A stretch of DNA of 53,672 nucleotides from an uncultured Bacteroides sp. (GTDB taxonomy: Bacteria > Bacteroidota > Bacteroidia > Bacteroidales > Bacteroidaceae), in NCBI GenBank assembly GCA_900755095.1, contig CAAEFE010000032.1, positions 1-53,672 of the forward strand. The letters are read 5' to 3'. This document shows positions 51,860-53,672 of this stretch, piece after piece (the stretch's first letter is position 1; every line of letters begins with the position of its first letter). Made by a program: the position numbers and the translations under genes. The notes beneath the pieces are model-generated. The model was not told the origin of the DNA. It worked only from the letters and a program-made list of their open reading frames with translations, and made no database searches.

Positions 51860-52987
51860 TTAAGCTCGCATATCTTTAAATTTATTCAAAATATCTTTCC
51901 CAAATAAATTCCATGGTATGACAATACAAACAGAAAAGAAAACAAAAGCCAAAACATATATTTTCTTACTGGTTCCCGAAGGATTCAATGGTACCACTGC
52001 AGGCTCTATAACAGCGAATACAGGTTTCTCCTCCTGAACTTTAGCTCTAGCAACTTGAAGCTGATTTGCAACCTGACTATACACTTGATACGCTAAACTC
52101 ATATCATTCTGTAATCGCTCCTGTTCAGCACGCGCACTCTGAAATATGATATTGTCATGAGAATCTACATAATTAGCATATTTTCTCTGGGCAGTATAAT
52201 ACTCTTGTTGACGTTCTTTGAAGAGTTTCTCCAAATAAAGACAATCTTCTTTAGCCTTGGATGTACGATAATCTATAATGTACTCTTGCAATTTTCTTAC
52301 AACAGAATCAGCAACTACCGCAGCTACTTTAGGATTTTGTAAAGTCACAGCAACCGTGGTCATAGATGTTTTCTTATCTACAGAGGCAGTTATCATTTTT
52401 TTTAAAGTTTCAATCTTCCTTGACTCTTTCTTAGATAATTCAATTATCCCCTGATTGATTTTATCTGAAGTTACTAATTCGTTATTTTCTTCAACAAACA
52501 ATGACTTCATTCCACCAATTACCATACCAGGGAATCCAATTACATAATTCCACCATGGAGAAGATTCCTCATCCAAATAAATATTCAATGTCATATTTTC
52601 ATCTTTCGATACTGATATTTCCATTGTAGAAAGTTCTAATAAAAAAGGAGTAGAAGAAACAATATCGGCAGACAAAGAAGCATTCAATGCATCAGTACCA
52701 TCACCCATGGCAACTTCATTTCCAAGGAAAGAAGCTGCCAAACCAGATAAACCATTGCCCTTATTACTTCCCATCTCTGGAGAAAGAGTAACTTCAACTG
52801 TGTACTGTTTAGGAATACTGATTGCTATAATAATGCCAATTATCAAACCAATACCAGCAACTTTATAGATTATCTTACGAATACCTATAATCTTACGAAG
52901 AATATCCATTAGATCAATTTCGATCTCCTCATCTGTATGGTTACTCTGTTTCTGTCTTATTTCTTTTTCAGATTCTCCTTCTATCAT
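51860..52987 (-). CDS. Wzz-type polysaccharide chain-length determinant
   Basis: 375 residues with membrane helices near 40-60 and 345-365. The periplasmic part has long coiled-coil helices (YLEKLFKERQQEYYTAQRKY) and the closing EPAVVPLNPSGTSKKIY motif before the second helix, the PCP1/Wzz pattern. The cytoplasmic C-terminus is short, so it lacks the tyrosine autokinase domain. It sets chain length and works with the Wza-like export protein encoded just upstream. Starts 21 bases after that gene. Confidence 0.93.
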   Translation of the reverse strand: MIEGESEKEIRQKQSNHTDEEIEIDLMDILRKIIGIRKIIYKVAGIGLIIGIIIAISIPKQYTVEVTLSPEMGSNKGNGLSGLAASFLGNEVAMGDGTDALNASLSADIVSSTPFLLELSTMEISVSKDENMTLNIYLDEESSPWWNYVIGFPGMVIGGMKSLFVEENNELVTSDKINQGIIELSKKESRKIETLKKMITASVDKKTSMTTVAVTLQNPKVAAVVADSVVRKLQEYIIDYRTSKAKEDCLYLEKLFKERQQEYYTAQRKYANYVDSHDNIIFQSARAEQERLQNDMSLAYQVYSQVANQLQVARAKVQEEKPVFAVIEPAVVPLNPSGTSKKIYVLAFVFFSVCIVIPWNLFGKDILNKFKDMRA

Positions 52988-53008
52988 AGTGGTATAAGCT
53001 GTTATCTT

Positions 53009-53672
53009 TTATTTTTTGATCAGATTAGCAATAGATGCAACCATCATTCCCAAAGTGCTGAATGTAGTAGCGTAACCTAGAATATTACCCATATTAGTTT
53101 TTTTCTTAGCTTTACTAGGCACAATTATCTCACACCCAGGCTCAATCTGCTTCTTGCCACTACCTTTCACTTTAGTTACCTGGCCGTTCATATAAACTAT
53201 AAATTTCTTACTCTTCTTTGCATTTTCAGAATAACCACCGGCCTGATTCAGGTAATAATCTATATTCTCACCCTCTATATATGAAACTGTATTCGGAACC
53301 ATTACAGCACCATTAATTGTAACCGTATTATTGTTTTTCGGAATAGAAATCACATCACCTTCACGCAAGACAATATCTGCTGTACTTCCAGGATTAGCCA
53401 ATGCTTTCTCCAAGTCAATACCAACACTAAAGGTATCTTCCACACGAACACCCAAAGAGTCCATCATAGCCTCACCCAACTGTCTGCTCATCAAACGGAT
53501 CACATCACCCATGCGTTTCTTTTCACTTGCATTGGCTACACGGGTTAACTTTGCACCACGTAAGTAGGCATAGTTCGTTGCACCTCCAGCTTTATTGATC
53601 AAGTCCGAAAGACGTTCTTCACGACTGGTCATTGCATAAGAGCCTCCGAACAGTATTTCACCTTCAACAACC
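53009..53672 (-). CDS. Wza-like outer-membrane polysaccharide export protein (5' end off window)
   Basis: The frame is open to the window edge: residues upstream of the Met at 53632 read VVEGEILFGGSYAM, a normal SLBB strand, so the Met is internal and the gene continues beyond 53672. Seen are two SLBB-type repeats (RLSDLINKAGGATNYAYLRG and VTINGAVMVPNTVSYIEGEN with YLNQAGGYSENAKK), a polysaccharide export domain strand (ADIVLREGDVISIPKNNNTV) and a final hydrophobic helix. It forms the outer-membrane channel with Wzz. First visible gene of the locus; regulators such as UpxY/UpxZ would lie further right. Confidence 0.93.
   Translation of the reverse strand, partial: VVEGEILFGGSYAMTSREERLSDLINKAGGATNYAYLRGAKLTRVANASEKKRMGDVIRLMSRQLGEAMMDSLGVRVEDTFSVGIDLEKALANPGSTADIVLREGDVISIPKNNNTVTINGAVMVPNTVSYIEGENIDYYLNQAGGYSENAKKSKKFIVYMNGQVTKVKGSGKKQIEPGCEIIVPSKAKKKTNMGNILGYATTFSTLGMMVASIANLIKK

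Noticed and set aside
1..53672. tRNA or rRNA genes, CRISPR arrays, insertion sequences and integrases
   Set aside because: Reading both strands gave no cloverleaf with a T-loop motif, no spaced repeats and no transposase or recombinase motifs.

Overview
The window comes from a Bacteroidales chromosome, most likely Bacteroides. The markers are: many exact Bacteroides-type -7 boxes (TAnnTTTG); Bacteroidetes-restricted families (DUF3078, DUF4494, DUF4248, HU-HIG, the 'smalltalk' peptide); a VirE_N/DUF3987 - HU - amidase module beside a capsule locus; and purine-rich leaders in place of strong Shine-Dalgarno sites. The species cannot be named from sequence alone.

Layout. (1) 1-4,849: high-affinity phosphate uptake. 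pstC-pstA-pstB-phoU lie on the minus strand, divergent from pstS across an intergenic region with a clear promoter and a perfect dyad. PstC carries an extra PstS-like segment in its first periplasmic loop. (2) 4,898-16,969: mostly housekeeping genes: glnS, a TPR protein, DedA, a DUF3078 barrel, tpx, a DUF308 membrane protein, DUF4494-yggS-DHODH-like operon, a PIN-PhoH protein, folC and ridA.

(3) 17,065-27,504: the most unusual part. A plus-strand operon encodes a TIR-TM-FGE/SUMF1 protein, a small exported Cys-rich protein and an exported TPR-CHAT (caspase-like) protein with His and Cys intact. It converges, with overlapping 3' ends, on a minus-strand operon. That operon encodes a three-TM protein with two Rossmann/TrkA-like domains and a RyR-like tail, an ECF-like sigma factor, a fusion of anti-sigma-like, C39-like, RyR and zinc-ribbon modules, and a stand-alone RyR-domain protein. 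A DUF805 protein follows upstream. I propose this as a candidate undescribed signalling or conflict system in which a TIR-derived nucleotide and/or a periplasmic protease signal is read by RyR/TrkA modules and a dedicated sigma factor. This is inference from domains and gene order only.

(4) 27,642-32,151: an orphan gene, then the module that commonly sits at the edge of Bacteroides capsule loci: VirE_N/DUF3987 protein, HU-like protein, a 32-residue smalltalk peptide, a T7-lysozyme-like amidase and DUF4248. At 32,253-32,442 there is a run of consecutive hairpins with a terminator-like end on each strand, which may be a structured RNA or palindromic element.

(5) 32,587-53,672 (all minus strand, visibly AT-rich): a capsular or exopolysaccharide operon read right to left. 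Its order is Wza-like export protein (5' end off the window), Wzz, initiating polyprenyl-phosphate sugar transferase, two FdtA-like ketoisomerases, acyltransferase, DegT-like protein, hexapeptide acyltransferase, FdtB-like aminotransferase (together a dTDP-3-amino-3,6-dideoxyhexose block), Wzx, a glycosyltransferase, two acetyltransferases, Wzy, a multi-TM GT-C-like protein, then UbiA + HAD phosphatase + ArnE-like small transporter + SDR, which resembles a polyprenyl-phosphate-pentose pathway. GT2 and GT4 enzymes close the operon. The last GT4 is split into two overlapping reading frames at a run of nine A residues.

No tRNA, rRNA, CRISPR array, transposase or integrase was recognised.
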